A stretch of DNA of 64,000 nt from DATKGQ01 sp035510715 (GTDB lineage Bacteria; Patescibacteriota; Saccharimonadia; Saccharimonadales; UBA4665): NCBI GenBank assembly GCA_035510715.1, contig DATKGQ010000019.1, positions 1 through 64,000 of the forward strand. Reading direction: 5' to 3'. Position 1 is the first letter of the stretch; each line of letters begins with the position of its first letter. Positions 7,819-15,901 of the stretch are shown here, piece by piece. Below the pieces are notes generated by a model. It did no database searches, was not told the DNA's origin, and saw only the letters and a list, made by a program, of their open reading frames with translations. The translations under genes and the position numbers were made by a program.

Positions 7819-8859
7819 GTGATAATAAGTGATTTTGACTATTGTTTAGCGAATGACGGCATAATCTACCTGGTTAAAGGTTACTACCACCCGGCGGAAG
7901 CAGTAATCGCCTATCCGGTTTATTGGCCTGACAAGAGCGGCAACCGGCAACATCCTACCCTTGGCCGGTATCTAAAAAACGTTTCGGATTTTAATCAGCG
8001 CTTATTTGAAATTCATCCCAGCTACCGGTCCCCGGCAGTGCCAAGGCAGACGCCGCGGTTACCCCGTTCTCAAATCAGCCATGTTTGGCAGCCGAAACAG
8101 AAAATGGCCCAGTTTATGGCTGAAGAGACAACCGGCCCATGGCGGGATCTGATTGATTATCTGATCCGGGATGCCAGTGTCCCATACGAGAATATAGGTA
8201 TATTCGGTTCATATTTAGTCGGCATGCACCAAAACTTAGCCGGCCGTCAAATCAAAGATATCGATTTTGTAATTTACGGCCTGTCTAACCTTAAAAAGGT
8301 TAAAAAAGCGCTGCCCAAACTTTTAAGGCATTTCGGTTATGGACCGATTTCGGCCGACCATTTAAACTACCACTCCCGGAAATTCGGTCAAGATTTTAAG
8401 CCGTCAGCTAATTCATTTAATAAAACCCTGGCCAACAAATGGTCGTCAATCCAAATCAAGCCCGGTTTGCTATGCACCTTACGCTTCAGTTATTTAGACG
8501 ATGAAATCCCGCCAGACCCGACCAGCTTACCCGTCAAACAGTTAGTCCAAATCAAGGGCCTAGTAACTGACGATATCGGGACTAACTTTATGCCGAGAGT
8601 GTTTAAGATTGACTCTGAGGGCAGTGTTTGCAGCGTTGTAACCTATTTTTGGGGATTCCAGTCCTGTGTCCGGAACGGCGATTACGTCATGGTAACCGGA
8701 AACCTCCACCAGGACGGTAAAACCATCAGCGTCGACAAACGAAGCCATGGCATAAAAATTATTTCCGCTGCCATAAAAAATTCAAATAAGTATTGCGGCC
8801 GTTCTCAGTCTTATCTAAACGCCGGAAATAAAGCAGCTGGTAGCGCCGGGATAGTTTAG
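7819..8859 (+). CDS. nucleotidyltransferase-domain protein
   Basis: A 346-residue protein with GTG start. Residues 1-60 (DFDYCLANDGIIYLVKGYYH, later LGRYLKN) resemble the N-terminal module found before nucleotidyltransferase domains in archaeal-type proteins. A Pol-beta-type nucleotidyltransferase core follows: GIFGSYLVG (Gly130-Ser131) and KDIDFVIYG (Asp147, Asp149), the GS...DxD metal-binding signature. A C-terminal region of about 120 residues includes an OB-like stretch (VKQLVQIKGLVTDD, GDYVMVTGNLH). The last 33 codons overlap the convergent methyltransferase gene by 101 bp and look like shadow translation, so the original stop may have been lost. Substrate (nucleic acid, protein or small molecule) is unknown. 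Confidence 0.7.
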   Translation: MIISDFDYCLANDGIIYLVKGYYHPAEAVIAYPVYWPDKSGNRQHPTLGRYLKNVSDFNQRLFEIHPSYRSPAVPRQTPRLPRSQISHVWQPKQKMAQFMAEETTGPWRDLIDYLIRDASVPYENIGIFGSYLVGMHQNLAGRQIKDIDFVIYGLSNLKKVKKALPKLLRHFGYGPISADHLNYHSRKFGQDFKPSANSFNKTLANKWSSIQIKPGLLCTLRFSYLDDEIPPDPTSLPVKQLVQIKGLVTDDIGTNFMPRVFKIDSEGSVCSVVTYFWGFQSCVRNGDYVMVTGNLHQDGKTISVDKRSHGIKIISAAIKNSNKYCGRSQSYLNAGNKAAGSAGIV

Positions 8860-9370
8860 TAATTACTTCATGGCTAATATAACGCGAAGTATAGCGTTTA
8901 AATTGGTACTTTTGATCGGCTGGTTTCCAACCTTGCAGACGGCCTTCAATCAAACCCAGAAATAGACAACCTCCCGGAACTAAGATTTTTGCCAGACTAT
9001 CAACAATAGCCCAGACTCTAAACTTCGGGATGGTAGTAAATGCCGTATAGCTCCAGATACCGTCGTAGCTATTACCGGGCAAGTCCAGATTCTCAATGTC
9101 CATCCTTAAGGTTGCGATACCTTTAGCCCGGCATAAGGCCAGCATCTCATCAGAAATATCTAGGGCCACCGGCATAAAGCCGGAATGCTTAAAAACCTCG
9201 CAATCCCGGCCCGGCCCGGCGCCGATATCAAGAATCCGCTTACCTGGTAAATTATCCATAAAAATTTGGTAATCAGTAGTTATAAACTGCTTAAAACCGC
9301 TGGTTCGCTGTTCGTAATCCTTAGCATAGCGGTTGTAAAGCGTAATCTTGTCTTGGATAGTTGGGAACAT
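8759..9370 (-). CDS. class I SAM-dependent methyltransferase
   Basis: A 203-residue Rossmann methyltransferase: motif I is RILDIGAGPGRD (residues 45-56), followed by FMPVALDISDEMLALC (motif II acidic residue) and LRMDIENLDLPGNSYDGIWS (motifs III-IV). The N-terminus YNRYAKDYEQRT is typical of the Methyltransf_11/25 group. The ATG at 9370 lies inside the end of the kinase gene (50-bp overlap) and follows GAGGAAAGG, so the pair is probably translationally coupled. The 3' end overlaps the convergent nucleotidyltransferase gene. The substrate cannot be told from sequence. Confidence 0.85.
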   Translation of the reverse strand: MFPTIQDKITLYNRYAKDYEQRTSGFKQFITTDYQIFMDNLPGKRILDIGAGPGRDCEVFKHSGFMPVALDISDEMLALCRAKGIATLRMDIENLDLPGNSYDGIWSYTAFTTIPKFRVWAIVDSLAKILVPGGCLFLGLIEGRLQGWKPADQKYQFKRYTSRYISHEVITKLSRRYQLLYFRRLDKTENGRNTYLNFLWQRK

Positions 9371-9980
9371 ACTTATGCCTTTCCTCAGCTTTTAGGTGAT
9401 TAATGATCGTCCGGGCGTTTTGCTCAGCTGAACCTGACTCCATAGCCAACACCCGGAAATGTTTGGCTTCGGTTAAGAGGTGATCCTGCACCCGGACGAC
9501 ATGCCTGGCCAGCTGTTGTGACCAAGCCGGTTTATAGCCTAACCGCCGTTTAGTCTTAGAGTCTAAATTGCGACGATGCAACTCAGCGCTGCTTAAATAC
9601 AGCAAACAGTGGCAAATCTGAGCCCGGGGCAAATGTTGGTACAAACTGGGCGCTAAATGCACCCCTTCAATTATCAGGCTCTCGCCTAAGGCTAAGTTTT
9701 TGTTAATAATTGCCATCACGCCCGGCCGGATTGCCGACGAATGAGCCAAATAACCTTGCTTGAACGACAAGCTGTCCAAAGCACCGAATATTTGCCAGCG
9801 GTCATGGCTTGTTCCGGCTAACGCTTCGGATTTATCATATAGCCGCATAACATCCCGGATTTCATCAGTGCCAACTACGACAGCCAGGTTTAATAATGCC
9901 GCCAGGCGCACCGCAGTAGTTGATTTGCCGACACCTGGCATGCCGGCTAGTAGAATTAAAGTTGGTAGATTTGTCTTCAC
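9321..9980 (-). CDS. P-loop kinase, 2-phosphoglycerate kinase-like
   Basis: A 219-residue P-loop NTPase: Walker A GMPGVGKST (13-21), then VVVGTDEIRDVMRLYDKS (Asp39), a histidine/tryptophan-rich middle and LIIEGVHLAP, where the acidic residue is Walker-B-like. The TDxIRxVMR motif resembles the 2-phosphoglycerate kinase family of cyclic-2,3-diphosphoglycerate synthesis, and other small-molecule kinases of that clan. The start is GTG 9980. Its own promoter is probably TTGACT (10035-10030) and TTTAAT (10011-10006), 18-bp spacer, with the -35 inside the 30-bp palindrome. It is first in a two-gene operon with the methyltransferase. The substrate could also be a sugar or nucleoside. Confidence 0.75.
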   Translation of the reverse strand: MKTNLPTLILLAGMPGVGKSTTAVRLAALLNLAVVVGTDEIRDVMRLYDKSEALAGTSHDRWQIFGALDSLSFKQGYLAHSSAIRPGVMAIINKNLALGESLIIEGVHLAPSLYQHLPRAQICHCLLYLSSAELHRRNLDSKTKRRLGYKPAWSQQLARHVVRVQDHLLTEAKHFRVLAMESGSAEQNARTIINHLKAEERHKYVPNYPRQDYALQPLC

Positions 9981-10005
9981 ACATAAACTTTAGCCAGTCT
10001 TAAAA

Positions 10006-10035
10006 ATTAAATCTAGTAAATAGTTATTGAGTCAA
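10006..10035 (-). promoter_or_regulatory. promoter of the kinase-methyltransferase operon
   Basis: TTGACT (10035-10030), 18-bp spacer, TTTAAT (10011-10006); the start codon GTG 9980 is about 20 nt beyond the predicted transcription start. The -35 lies within the 30-bp palindrome. Confidence 0.55.
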
Positions 10036-10053
10036 ATTAATTTGACTCAATAA
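10024..10053. promoter_or_regulatory. perfect 30-bp palindrome, probable operator
   Basis: The 15-bp half-site TTATTGAGTCAAATT (10024-10038) is followed directly by its exact reverse complement (10039-10053), with no spacer. It sits between the divergent kinase operon (start 9980) and the winged-helix/NUDIX gene (start 10082), where a dimeric regulator would control both. It lacks a GC-rich stem and T-tract, so a terminator is unlikely. Confidence 0.8.
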
Positions 10054-10081
10054 TAAGTAATTTATGTGCTAGCATTTAATT

Positions 10082-10747
10082 ATGCACCGGCTACAAAAAC
10101 ATATTCTCTATAACCTGACTACCAACCCCTCCCTACCCTATTCCAAACTAAAGCCGGCAACCGTCGAGGGCAATTTATTTACTTATCACCTCCATTGCTT
10201 GATGAGCGAAGACCTGATCTTAAAACAAACTGATGGCAAATATGCCCTAACTACCCAAGGGAAACGCCTGTCTGAAGGTTTAAGCCTAAAAACCATGACA
10301 TTCAGCTTCCAGCCAAAGATTGTAACTTTAATCGCCTGCCGGGATAAATCAGGCCGGTGGCTGTTATACCGGCGTAAGCGCCAGCCAATGATTAATATGG
10401 CCGGCTTCCCTTACGGAAAGATTCATTTAGATGAACCGATTGCCGTTGCCGCCCAACGTGAGCTCCAAGAAAAGACCGGCTTAAACGCCAAACTTACCCA
10501 CCGCGGCGACGGCTATATAACGATTTATCAGGATAAGCAGTTAGCCAGCCAGATATTTTTCCATCTCTTTACAGCCAAAAATCCCGTTGGGGAGGTTAAA
10601 TCGCCGAATAAGGCCGGTGAAGCTTTTTGGAGCAATCTTACCAATCAGCCAAATATTAAACTTATACCAAGTATGCCGGATCTTATAAAAAATATTAATA
10701 GCAAGAGCCGGGAACGCTTTTTCTGCGAGTTGACATATTACATATAA
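10082..10747 (+). CDS. winged-helix + NUDIX-domain protein, probable regulator
   Basis: A 221-residue fusion. Residues 1-65 look like a winged helix (LQKHILYNLTTNPSLPYSKL, GNLFTYHLHCLMSEDLI, KYALTTQGKRLSEG). Residues 75-215 form a NUDIX fold with box G112-x5-E118-x7-R126-E127-L-Q-E130-K131-T-G133-L134. Lys131 replaces one of the two adjacent metal-binding glutamates of the REUxEExGU motif, suggesting weak or no hydrolase activity and a ligand-sensing role, as in NrtR-type NUDIX regulators (which have the reverse domain order). The 30-bp palindrome 28 bp upstream is the obvious candidate operator. The effector is unknown; an active mutase-free NUDIX enzyme with a DNA-binding arm cannot be excluded. 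Confidence 0.75.
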   Translation: MHRLQKHILYNLTTNPSLPYSKLKPATVEGNLFTYHLHCLMSEDLILKQTDGKYALTTQGKRLSEGLSLKTMTFSFQPKIVTLIACRDKSGRWLLYRRKRQPMINMAGFPYGKIHLDEPIAVAAQRELQEKTGLNAKLTHRGDGYITIYQDKQLASQIFFHLFTAKNPVGEVKSPNKAGEAFWSNLTNQPNIKLIPSMPDLIKNINSKSRERFFCELTYYI

Positions 10748-10806
10748 GTATGGATAGGATCGTTATTCTGGTAAAATCCTAAAATTAATCCGTGAGGCAA
10801 AGCTTG

Positions 10807-11832
10807 CTAATTCGGCGACAAATAATAGATAAGTTGGCCTTCGTTAGCTTTCTGGGTAATGGTATTGGTGGTCATCTGGCCGTTGCCGGTTGTAGGATCG
10901 GTTACTCCCGAGTCACCATAAACAAAGGTCGGCGTTTGGCCGCCACTGACCACGATTTCGACGTGCCCGCCACCATAGTTGAAGTATGCGACATCGCCGG
11001 CTAGCGGCACGTACCCAGACATCGCCGGATGCCTAGTGAAGCCCATATACTGGATATTATCAGCAACATTTTCATCCCAGCCACTGGTATCGCCCTGAGT
11101 AAACGGATAACCGACTTGTTTGTAGACATAACTGATAAAGTCCGCGCACCATTCTTCGTTCGGCGCGCCGTCGGTATAGGTGTTTAGCAGCGATTCGTGG
11201 CTGATCAAACCCGATTGCCAAGCAGTCCACTGTTTAATCGTGTAACAGGCTACTTTTTGCCCTTCCGTACCGGTGCACGGAAGATCGGTTTTACTACTTT
11301 TAGTTGCCGGTGACGTCGGCGTCCAGGTTTCCTGGGAACTAGCTAGATTGTTACAATTGCTTATATATAATTGGTCATTCGGCCGGGACGGCGAAGCTGT
11401 CAGACACAGACCGCTGTTTGGGTTTTGGTATCCAGTTTGATCACGCAACCAAACCTGTCCGGCAGCGCCATTGCAAGGATCCATTACGACACTGCTACCG
11501 GAGTTTACCGCGTCTCCCTGGACTGCCAGACAAGAAGTGTCGTCATGGGTAATGGTATCAATCGTGGCCACCCAATCCTGGGACGTCGTGTCATTACATT
11601 TCCAGGTATCAACTGATGCATCAGCTACATTCTGGCCGCCATAATCATTCAGACAATAGCCGGATAGTCCTGATGAGATTCTGGGAATATCAGCGCTAAC
11701 ATGGCTTTGCACCAGCCTGAATATAGCAATTACGCTGACTAGTAACATCAGGCAAACCAGCAGAGTGTCAAAAACCGAGCCGGTTTGAGTCGGCGGACTA
11801 GCAACTTGTCTTCTGACAGAAGTATGTATCAT
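10807..11832 (-). CDS. secreted ricin-type lectin + CHAP/amidase protein
   Basis: A 341-residue exported protein. Residues 22-42 form one hydrophobic segment (anchor or uncleaved signal). Residues 52-172 form a ricin B beta-trefoil with repeated Q-x-W motifs (QDW 85-87, QVW 126-128, QETW 167-170) and cysteine pairs. Residues 190-341 are a CHAP-like NlpC/P60-clan peptidase or amidase with nucleophile candidate Cys229 (EWCADFISYVY) and His290 (GGGHVEIVV). The likely role is binding sugars on its own or a partner cell's wall and cutting peptidoglycan. It has a near-consensus promoter at 11903-11875 but no Shine-Dalgarno. It is the neighbour of the GH135-like gene on the same strand. Confidence 0.85.
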   Translation of the reverse strand: MIHTSVRRQVASPPTQTGSVFDTLLVCLMLLVSVIAIFRLVQSHVSADIPRISSGLSGYCLNDYGGQNVADASVDTWKCNDTTSQDWVATIDTITHDDTSCLAVQGDAVNSGSSVVMDPCNGAAGQVWLRDQTGYQNPNSGLCLTASPSRPNDQLYISNCNNLASSQETWTPTSPATKSSKTDLPCTGTEGQKVACYTIKQWTAWQSGLISHESLLNTYTDGAPNEEWCADFISYVYKQVGYPFTQGDTSGWDENVADNIQYMGFTRHPAMSGYVPLAGDVAYFNYGGGHVEIVVSGGQTPTFVYGDSGVTDPTTGNGQMTTNTITQKANEGQLIYYLSPN

Positions 11833-12309
11833 AAATAAATTGGGTTGATTTTTTGTTTTGGTAGGGCGTTACATATTATCTTAAATCATTGGCATAATGT
11901 CAATAAGTTTGACAAAAGACTATTAACTTGGGCCAAGTAGTTGTATTCCATACACCTTCAGCTGCTTCCCGCTTATCTTTCTATATCTCACTTCCACCCC
12001 TTATAGTTTAGTCAAACCATCCGATATGTATAGCGGGCCAATAACTCACCATCATATTTATTTGACTGTTGCATCAATTTATTACTTATGCTAGATTTTA
12101 CTTAATGTAGGGGGATGATCTCCTTATGTCGAAGTTTCACTGTCAAGTGAATAAATAAATTCTAGTTTCATAAAATCTGACTAATTAGCTGTCTGGATAA
12201 TTATAATACATATTACTCGTAGTATGCTTTCTATTAATTATTGTCAGACATCTTGGCCTTTTTGTATGGTTATATTAGCTGTACTTTTTCGAGTAAATTT
12301 ATTCAGGGT
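11833..12309. other. non-coding stretch, 477 bp
   Basis: AT-rich spacer between two secreted-protein genes on the minus strand. It holds the promoter of the downstream gene (11875-11903) and a small inverted repeat TGTCAA/TTGACA (11898-11903 and 11909-11914) overlapping the -35. No gene or stable terminator hairpin is seen in the rest. Confidence 0.55.
11875..11903 (-). promoter_or_regulatory. sigma-70-like promoter of the lectin-CHAP gene
   Basis: TTGACA (11903-11898), exact 17-bp spacer, GATAAT (11880-11875). The best promoter match in the window; it gives a leader of about 36 nt to ATG 11832. Confidence 0.8.
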
Positions 12310-13824
12310 TTATTGCGCGCAGTTGGATTCGACCCATTTCGATTCAACCGATAAGTATGGCGGCAACGTACCAAATGTATCCGTGGCACCGGCATTCGTG
12401 GCATAAACATAACTGACGTTGTTGGTTTGAGCCTCGTCCAAGACATTCTGCATTATAGTTTGATCGGGTACATTGTAAATTATGTTGTAAAAGCGGCTGG
12501 CGGAGTAATTACCGACCCATGACGGGAATGAAGTGTCCTGGTAAGAGTTATAATCACCATCATAGGTAACGATAATGTCGCCGGCGTTCATGTAGCTTTG
12601 ATCCGGGACCGCGCTGGTATTCAGAATCGTCTGCGAACCGGGTGTCTGCTGATGCACGTAAGTCGACAGTGTCTGATAATAGACCTCTTCGGCGATACCG
12701 GTAGGAACATTGTCAAAGAAAATATCCGTCACGTTATAAAACTTTTTCCAGGTATTAATGTTGGCCTCAACACTGGCAATGCTGTCGGCCGTGCGGTTGG
12801 TGTCAACGTACCCGTAAACGGCGATACCGGCAGCACGGGCATTTTCAATAGCTGCCTGATAGGTAGTATCAACAACCGTGCCCGGTCCGTTGTCCGGATT
12901 GGCAACAAGTGCGCCGACTCCGGGAATATCGCCTATGGCGTTGAACCACGGATCACCGTTGGCACTTGGCGCGAAATAAGCCGGAATAATAACCGATTGG
13001 CAGGTCGGGTTCCCACTGGCTGTAGCGGCCGGTGTGACTGTCACTGTGGCGATAGCAGTCGCTTTGCCGCCGACACCGCTGCAGGTTAAGCTGTACATTT
13101 CGGTAGTATTAAGGGCCCCGGTGGAAAATGAGCCCGATAATGGCTGATTGCCCGTCCAGGCGCTGGAGGCCTTGCAAGACGAGGCATTGGTACTGTTCCA
13201 AGTTAGGTTACTGGCAGAGCCGGTAGTAACGGCAGCCGGCGTGGCACTAAATGAAACCGCTGGTTCCGGGGCTGCTGCCGTTGGACCATAGAAAACAATA
13301 TCATCAACGTACAGTGAGCGGCAGGCCTGGGCTGATGTATCAGTAATTTTTAAGTTGTGGGCAGTACTTTTTAAAGAGACTTTTACGCTATAGCCCCGCC
13401 AGTTACTACTGCTAATCAAATCACTGGCGATAACCGGTGCGCCGTCAACACTGGCTGAGAGAGTTGGCCAGCCTTGCTGGCAGCTGTCACCGCGAGCTGA
13501 GATTGTCATCGAAGTGGCACTAGCCGGCAAGTTTACCGATCCGGTTAAACTGGCACCATTCTGGGAAAGTTTTACGGCCCGGCTGTCGCTGGCCGCACTG
13601 CTGTTGATAATCGCCGCCCCGGACGGTAAAATCATCTGCTCGGCCTGGACGGTGGCAACAACTGATGATCTTAATAGATTGGTCAGAATCGGGTAGGCTG
13701 CTAGTCCGGCTAAAACCAGGCAAACCAAGCCGACTTTCCACCAGGCAAAGTGAAATACATGCTTTAAGAACTGGCCGAGTGGAGATTTTTTATTGGAGTT
13801 GTTCTGGTCCTCATCTGCGAACAT
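12310..13824 (-). CDS. anchored CBM + Ig-like + spherulin-4 (GH135-like) glycoside hydrolase
   Basis: A 504-residue secreted protein with four parts: one membrane segment (27-50), a carbohydrate-binding beta-sandwich resembling CBM60/36-type modules (60-180, with ARGDSCQQGWPTL and SLYVDDIVFYG), an Ig-like repeat with paired cysteines (190-268, SASNLTWNSTNASSC), and a spherulation-4 domain (275-504; VIIPAYFAP, IAVYGYVDTNRT with Asp341, DIFFDNVPTG with Asp371). Spherulin-4/Sph3 proteins form GH135, which cuts alpha-1,4-N-acetylgalactosamine polymers. I chose ATG 13824 over TTG 13878 because the promoter TTGACA-17-CATATT (13889-13861) would start transcription between them. The target could be a host or biofilm glycan. 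Confidence 0.8.
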   Translation of the reverse strand: MFADEDQNNSNKKSPLGQFLKHVFHFAWWKVGLVCLVLAGLAAYPILTNLLRSSVVATVQAEQMILPSGAAIINSSAASDSRAVKLSQNGASLTGSVNLPASATSMTISARGDSCQQGWPTLSASVDGAPVIASDLISSSNWRGYSVKVSLKSTAHNLKITDTSAQACRSLYVDDIVFYGPTAAAPEPAVSFSATPAAVTTGSASNLTWNSTNASSCKASSAWTGNQPLSGSFSTGALNTTEMYSLTCSGVGGKATAIATVTVTPAATASGNPTCQSVIIPAYFAPSANGDPWFNAIGDIPGVGALVANPDNGPGTVVDTTYQAAIENARAAGIAVYGYVDTNRTADSIASVEANINTWKKFYNVTDIFFDNVPTGIAEEVYYQTLSTYVHQQTPGSQTILNTSAVPDQSYMNAGDIIVTYDGDYNSYQDTSFPSWVGNYSASRFYNIIYNVPDQTIMQNVLDEAQTNNVSYVYATNAGATDTFGTLPPYLSVESKWVESNCAQ

Positions 13825-13860
13825 TTGAAATATCTTTTTGTTTAAAATGACTTCAAATAC

Positions 13861-13889
13861 AATATGCTGGTTAGCCAAACCGTTGTCAA
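13861..13889 (-). promoter_or_regulatory. promoter of the GH135-like gene
   Basis: TTGACA (13889-13884), 17-bp spacer, CATATT (13866-13861). It shares the TTGACA box with the lectin-CHAP promoter and supports the internal ATG 13824. Confidence 0.6.
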
Positions 13890-13995
13890 GCAGATATAGA
13901 GGTTACTCGACTTACCTGCTATGCTATTATTCAGATAACAAAAGTATATTTTAATAACCCAGGAAGAAAATTAGTCGCAGACTAGGGGAATGGTT

Positions 13996-14532
13996 ATGCA
14001 ACCAAGTAAAAAACCAGTAATTTATGCCTTCATTGACAGCCAAAACTTAAACCTCGGAGTCCGTTCGTTGGGCTGGCGGGTTGACCACAAAAAGCTCCGT
14101 TTATATCTCAAACATAAATATAATGTTTCCCAGGCATTCATCTTTATCGGCCATGTCAGTGATAACCAGGAATTATACACCGAGCTGACAAACGCCGGCT
14201 TTAAAATGGTCTACAAACCGACGGTACAGTATTTTGAAAACGACAAGCAGACCGTTAAGGGCAATGTCGACGCTGAACTGGTGCTCTACGCCGCCGCGAT
14301 TGAATACCCGAACTATGACAAAGCGATTATTGTCAGCGGTGACGGTGATTTTGCCTGTTTGCTGGAATTCCTGGAAAATCGCGGTAAATTATTGCACGTT
14401 CTAACGCCTAATTACAGATATTCCAAACTGCTGATGCCTTTCTCGCACCGGATTATCAGCATCAGCCGGCTGCGCCGATCAATCGAATATACATATAAAA
14501 AGACCAGCATCGGCGACCGGTCGAAACCTTAA
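13996..14532 (+). CDS. NYN-domain (LabA/DUF88-type) putative ribonuclease
   Basis: A 178-residue PIN-like NYN-domain protein. Acidic positions of the nuclease site are visible: YAFIDSQNLNLGVR near residues 10-23, KGNVDAELVLYAA in the middle and IIVSGDGDFACLLEFL toward the end. NYN proteins bind and cut structured RNA in the cytoplasm. I prefer ATG 13996 over ATG 13990, because AGGGG at 13984-13988 lies 7 nt before the former but only 1 nt before the latter. It is divergent from the GH135-like gene and followed by the convergent uppS. Confidence 0.85.
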   Translation: MQPSKKPVIYAFIDSQNLNLGVRSLGWRVDHKKLRLYLKHKYNVSQAFIFIGHVSDNQELYTELTNAGFKMVYKPTVQYFENDKQTVKGNVDAELVLYAAAIEYPNYDKAIIVSGDGDFACLLEFLENRGKLLHVLTPNYRYSKLLMPFSHRIISISRLRRSIEYTYKKTSIGDRSKP

Positions 14533-14603
14533 GCCTATCTGGTCATGGTGATAGTACAATAGTAAGCTACGGTGCAGTTTTAAGCAACGGTAATTTTTAC
14601 AGA

Positions 14604-15311
14604 CTAAGCTCCGTAACGGCGTTGTGTCTTGCTGTACTCGGTCAGGGCTTTTTCAAGATCGTGCTCATTAAATTCCGGCCAGTATTTCTTGGTAAATTGC
14701 AGCTCACTGTAGACTGATTCCCAGGTCATGAAGCCGCTGAGACGGTGTTCACCGGAGGTCCGGATAACTAAATCAACCGGTGGTACATCCGGGGCGTAGA
14801 GAAATTTTTCAACCATCTGAGCCGAAACATCTTCCGGTTTAACATCGGCTTCGACAATTTTCTTAATAGCATCGACGATTTCCTGCTGGCCGCCGTAATC
14901 AAGGCACAGTAAAACCGTTCCGCGGGTATTATTTTCAGTTAGTTTCTCGGCATCATGGATAGCCGCCAGCATGGCGGTGCCCAGTTTAGCTTTGGAACCG
15001 ATCACACAAAGACGGATGTTCTCCTTGTTAAAATCATTTATTTCATGCTGCAGCACCCACTTCAAGATTTTCATGATATCTTTGACTTCTTGGCGGTCCC
15101 GTTTCCAGTTTTCAGTCGAAAATACATAGGCCGAAACGTAACGGACGCCGTATTTCATGGCTGCCTTAGCGACGGTCTTAAGCGTTTGATAACCTTGCCG
15201 GTGGCCTTCTTCAATGCTTAGGCCATGGGCCCTGGCCCAGCGGCGGTTGCCGTCGAGAATTAGACCGATATGGACTGGAAGAACTAATGCTTCTGCTTCT
15301 TTTGTAGACAT
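14604..15311 (-). CDS. uppS: isoprenyl transferase (undecaprenyl diphosphate synthase)
   Basis: A cis-prenyltransferase of 235 residues. HIGLILDGNRRWA (14-26) holds the catalytic Asp20, and the C-terminal signature RTSGEHRLSGFMTWESVYSE matches RTGGExRLSNFLLWQxxYSE with several changes. It condenses isopentenyl diphosphate units onto farnesyl diphosphate to make the C55 lipid carrier for wall precursors, which MurJ (60929-62524) would later flip. TATAAT at 15326-15321 lies 9 nt before the ATG, so the leader is at most a few nucleotides. The histidine phosphatase gene lies 32 bp upstream on the same strand. Confidence 0.92.
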   Translation of the reverse strand: MSTKEAEALVLPVHIGLILDGNRRWARAHGLSIEEGHRQGYQTLKTVAKAAMKYGVRYVSAYVFSTENWKRDRQEVKDIMKILKWVLQHEINDFNKENIRLCVIGSKAKLGTAMLAAIHDAEKLTENNTRGTVLLCLDYGGQQEIVDAIKKIVEADVKPEDVSAQMVEKFLYAPDVPPVDLVIRTSGEHRLSGFMTWESVYSELQFTKKYWPEFNEHDLEKALTEYSKTQRRYGA

Positions 15312-15320
15312 AGTGTAAGT

Positions 15321-15326
15321 ATTATA
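15321..15326 (-). promoter_or_regulatory. -10 hexamer of uppS
   Basis: TATAAT, 9 nt before ATG 15311; nearly leaderless spacing. Confidence 0.5.
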
Positions 15327-15343
15327 GCTTAATTCTTATCAGA

Positions 15344-15901
15344 TTACGTATCTTTTAATTTTTTATCCATGGTTAATCTCCAGATTGAACAGTTGGTTAC
15401 CTTTTGGGCGGTGGTCGGCTTGACGTCCTTATCCAGCAGTAGACGGGTTATCCGGATCGGGCCGCCATGGGTAACCAGTAGCACCGTACCGTCCGGATAG
15501 GAGGCGTACAGCTGGTTTAAGAAGCTAATCAGTCTGGAACGCACCTGAGAGTACGATTCGCCGCCAGGCAGCCTGAAATGCAGCACAAAGCTGATTTTCG
15601 GTACCAGTTTAATGAACCGGCCCAGCGGCAGGCCCTGAAGCCGGCCGTAACTGAATTCACGCAGGTCCGGGGTAAGTGTAAACGGAACTTTTTTGTATAA
15701 TTTTTTCAGCGGCTTGGCCGTATCAATACAGCGCTGTAAGTCCGAACAGAAGATCGCGTCAAGCGGCTCACCAGCCAAGGTTTTAGCGGCTTCCGCCACC
15801 TGGCGTTTGCCAAGTTCGGAGAGCTGTCCGGGACGCTGGCCCTGAATGATACCAAGCCGGTTTTCCTCAGTTTCAGCATGCCGGATAAGAATAAGTCGCA
15901 T
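15344..15901 (-). CDS. histidine phosphatase (phosphoglycerate mutase-like)
   Basis: A 185-residue member of the histidine phosphatase superfamily: RHAETEENRLGIIQGQ near residues 7-22 (His8 is the phospho-acceptor), REFSYGRLQGLP with the acid residue in the middle and LLVTHGGPIRI with the second histidine. The family dephosphorylates sugar phosphates, nucleotides or cobalamin precursors; substrate not inferable. Glycolytic mutase is possible but less likely at this length. TAAACT ends 6 nt before the ATG. A small CCTAAC/GTTAGG inverted repeat lies about 35 bp upstream. Confidence 0.85.
   Translation of the reverse strand: MRLILIRHAETEENRLGIIQGQRPGQLSELGKRQVAEAAKTLAGEPLDAIFCSDLQRCIDTAKPLKKLYKKVPFTLTPDLREFSYGRLQGLPLGRFIKLVPKISFVLHFRLPGGESYSQVRSRLISFLNQLYASYPDGTVLLVTHGGPIRITRLLLDKDVKPTTAQKVTNCSIWRLTMDKKLKDT

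Noticed and set aside
12598..13089. 163-codon plus-strand frame
   Set aside because: Antisense to the GH135-like gene; its Gly/Arg/Asn-rich text is the mirror of the Thr/Ala/Val-rich sense protein.
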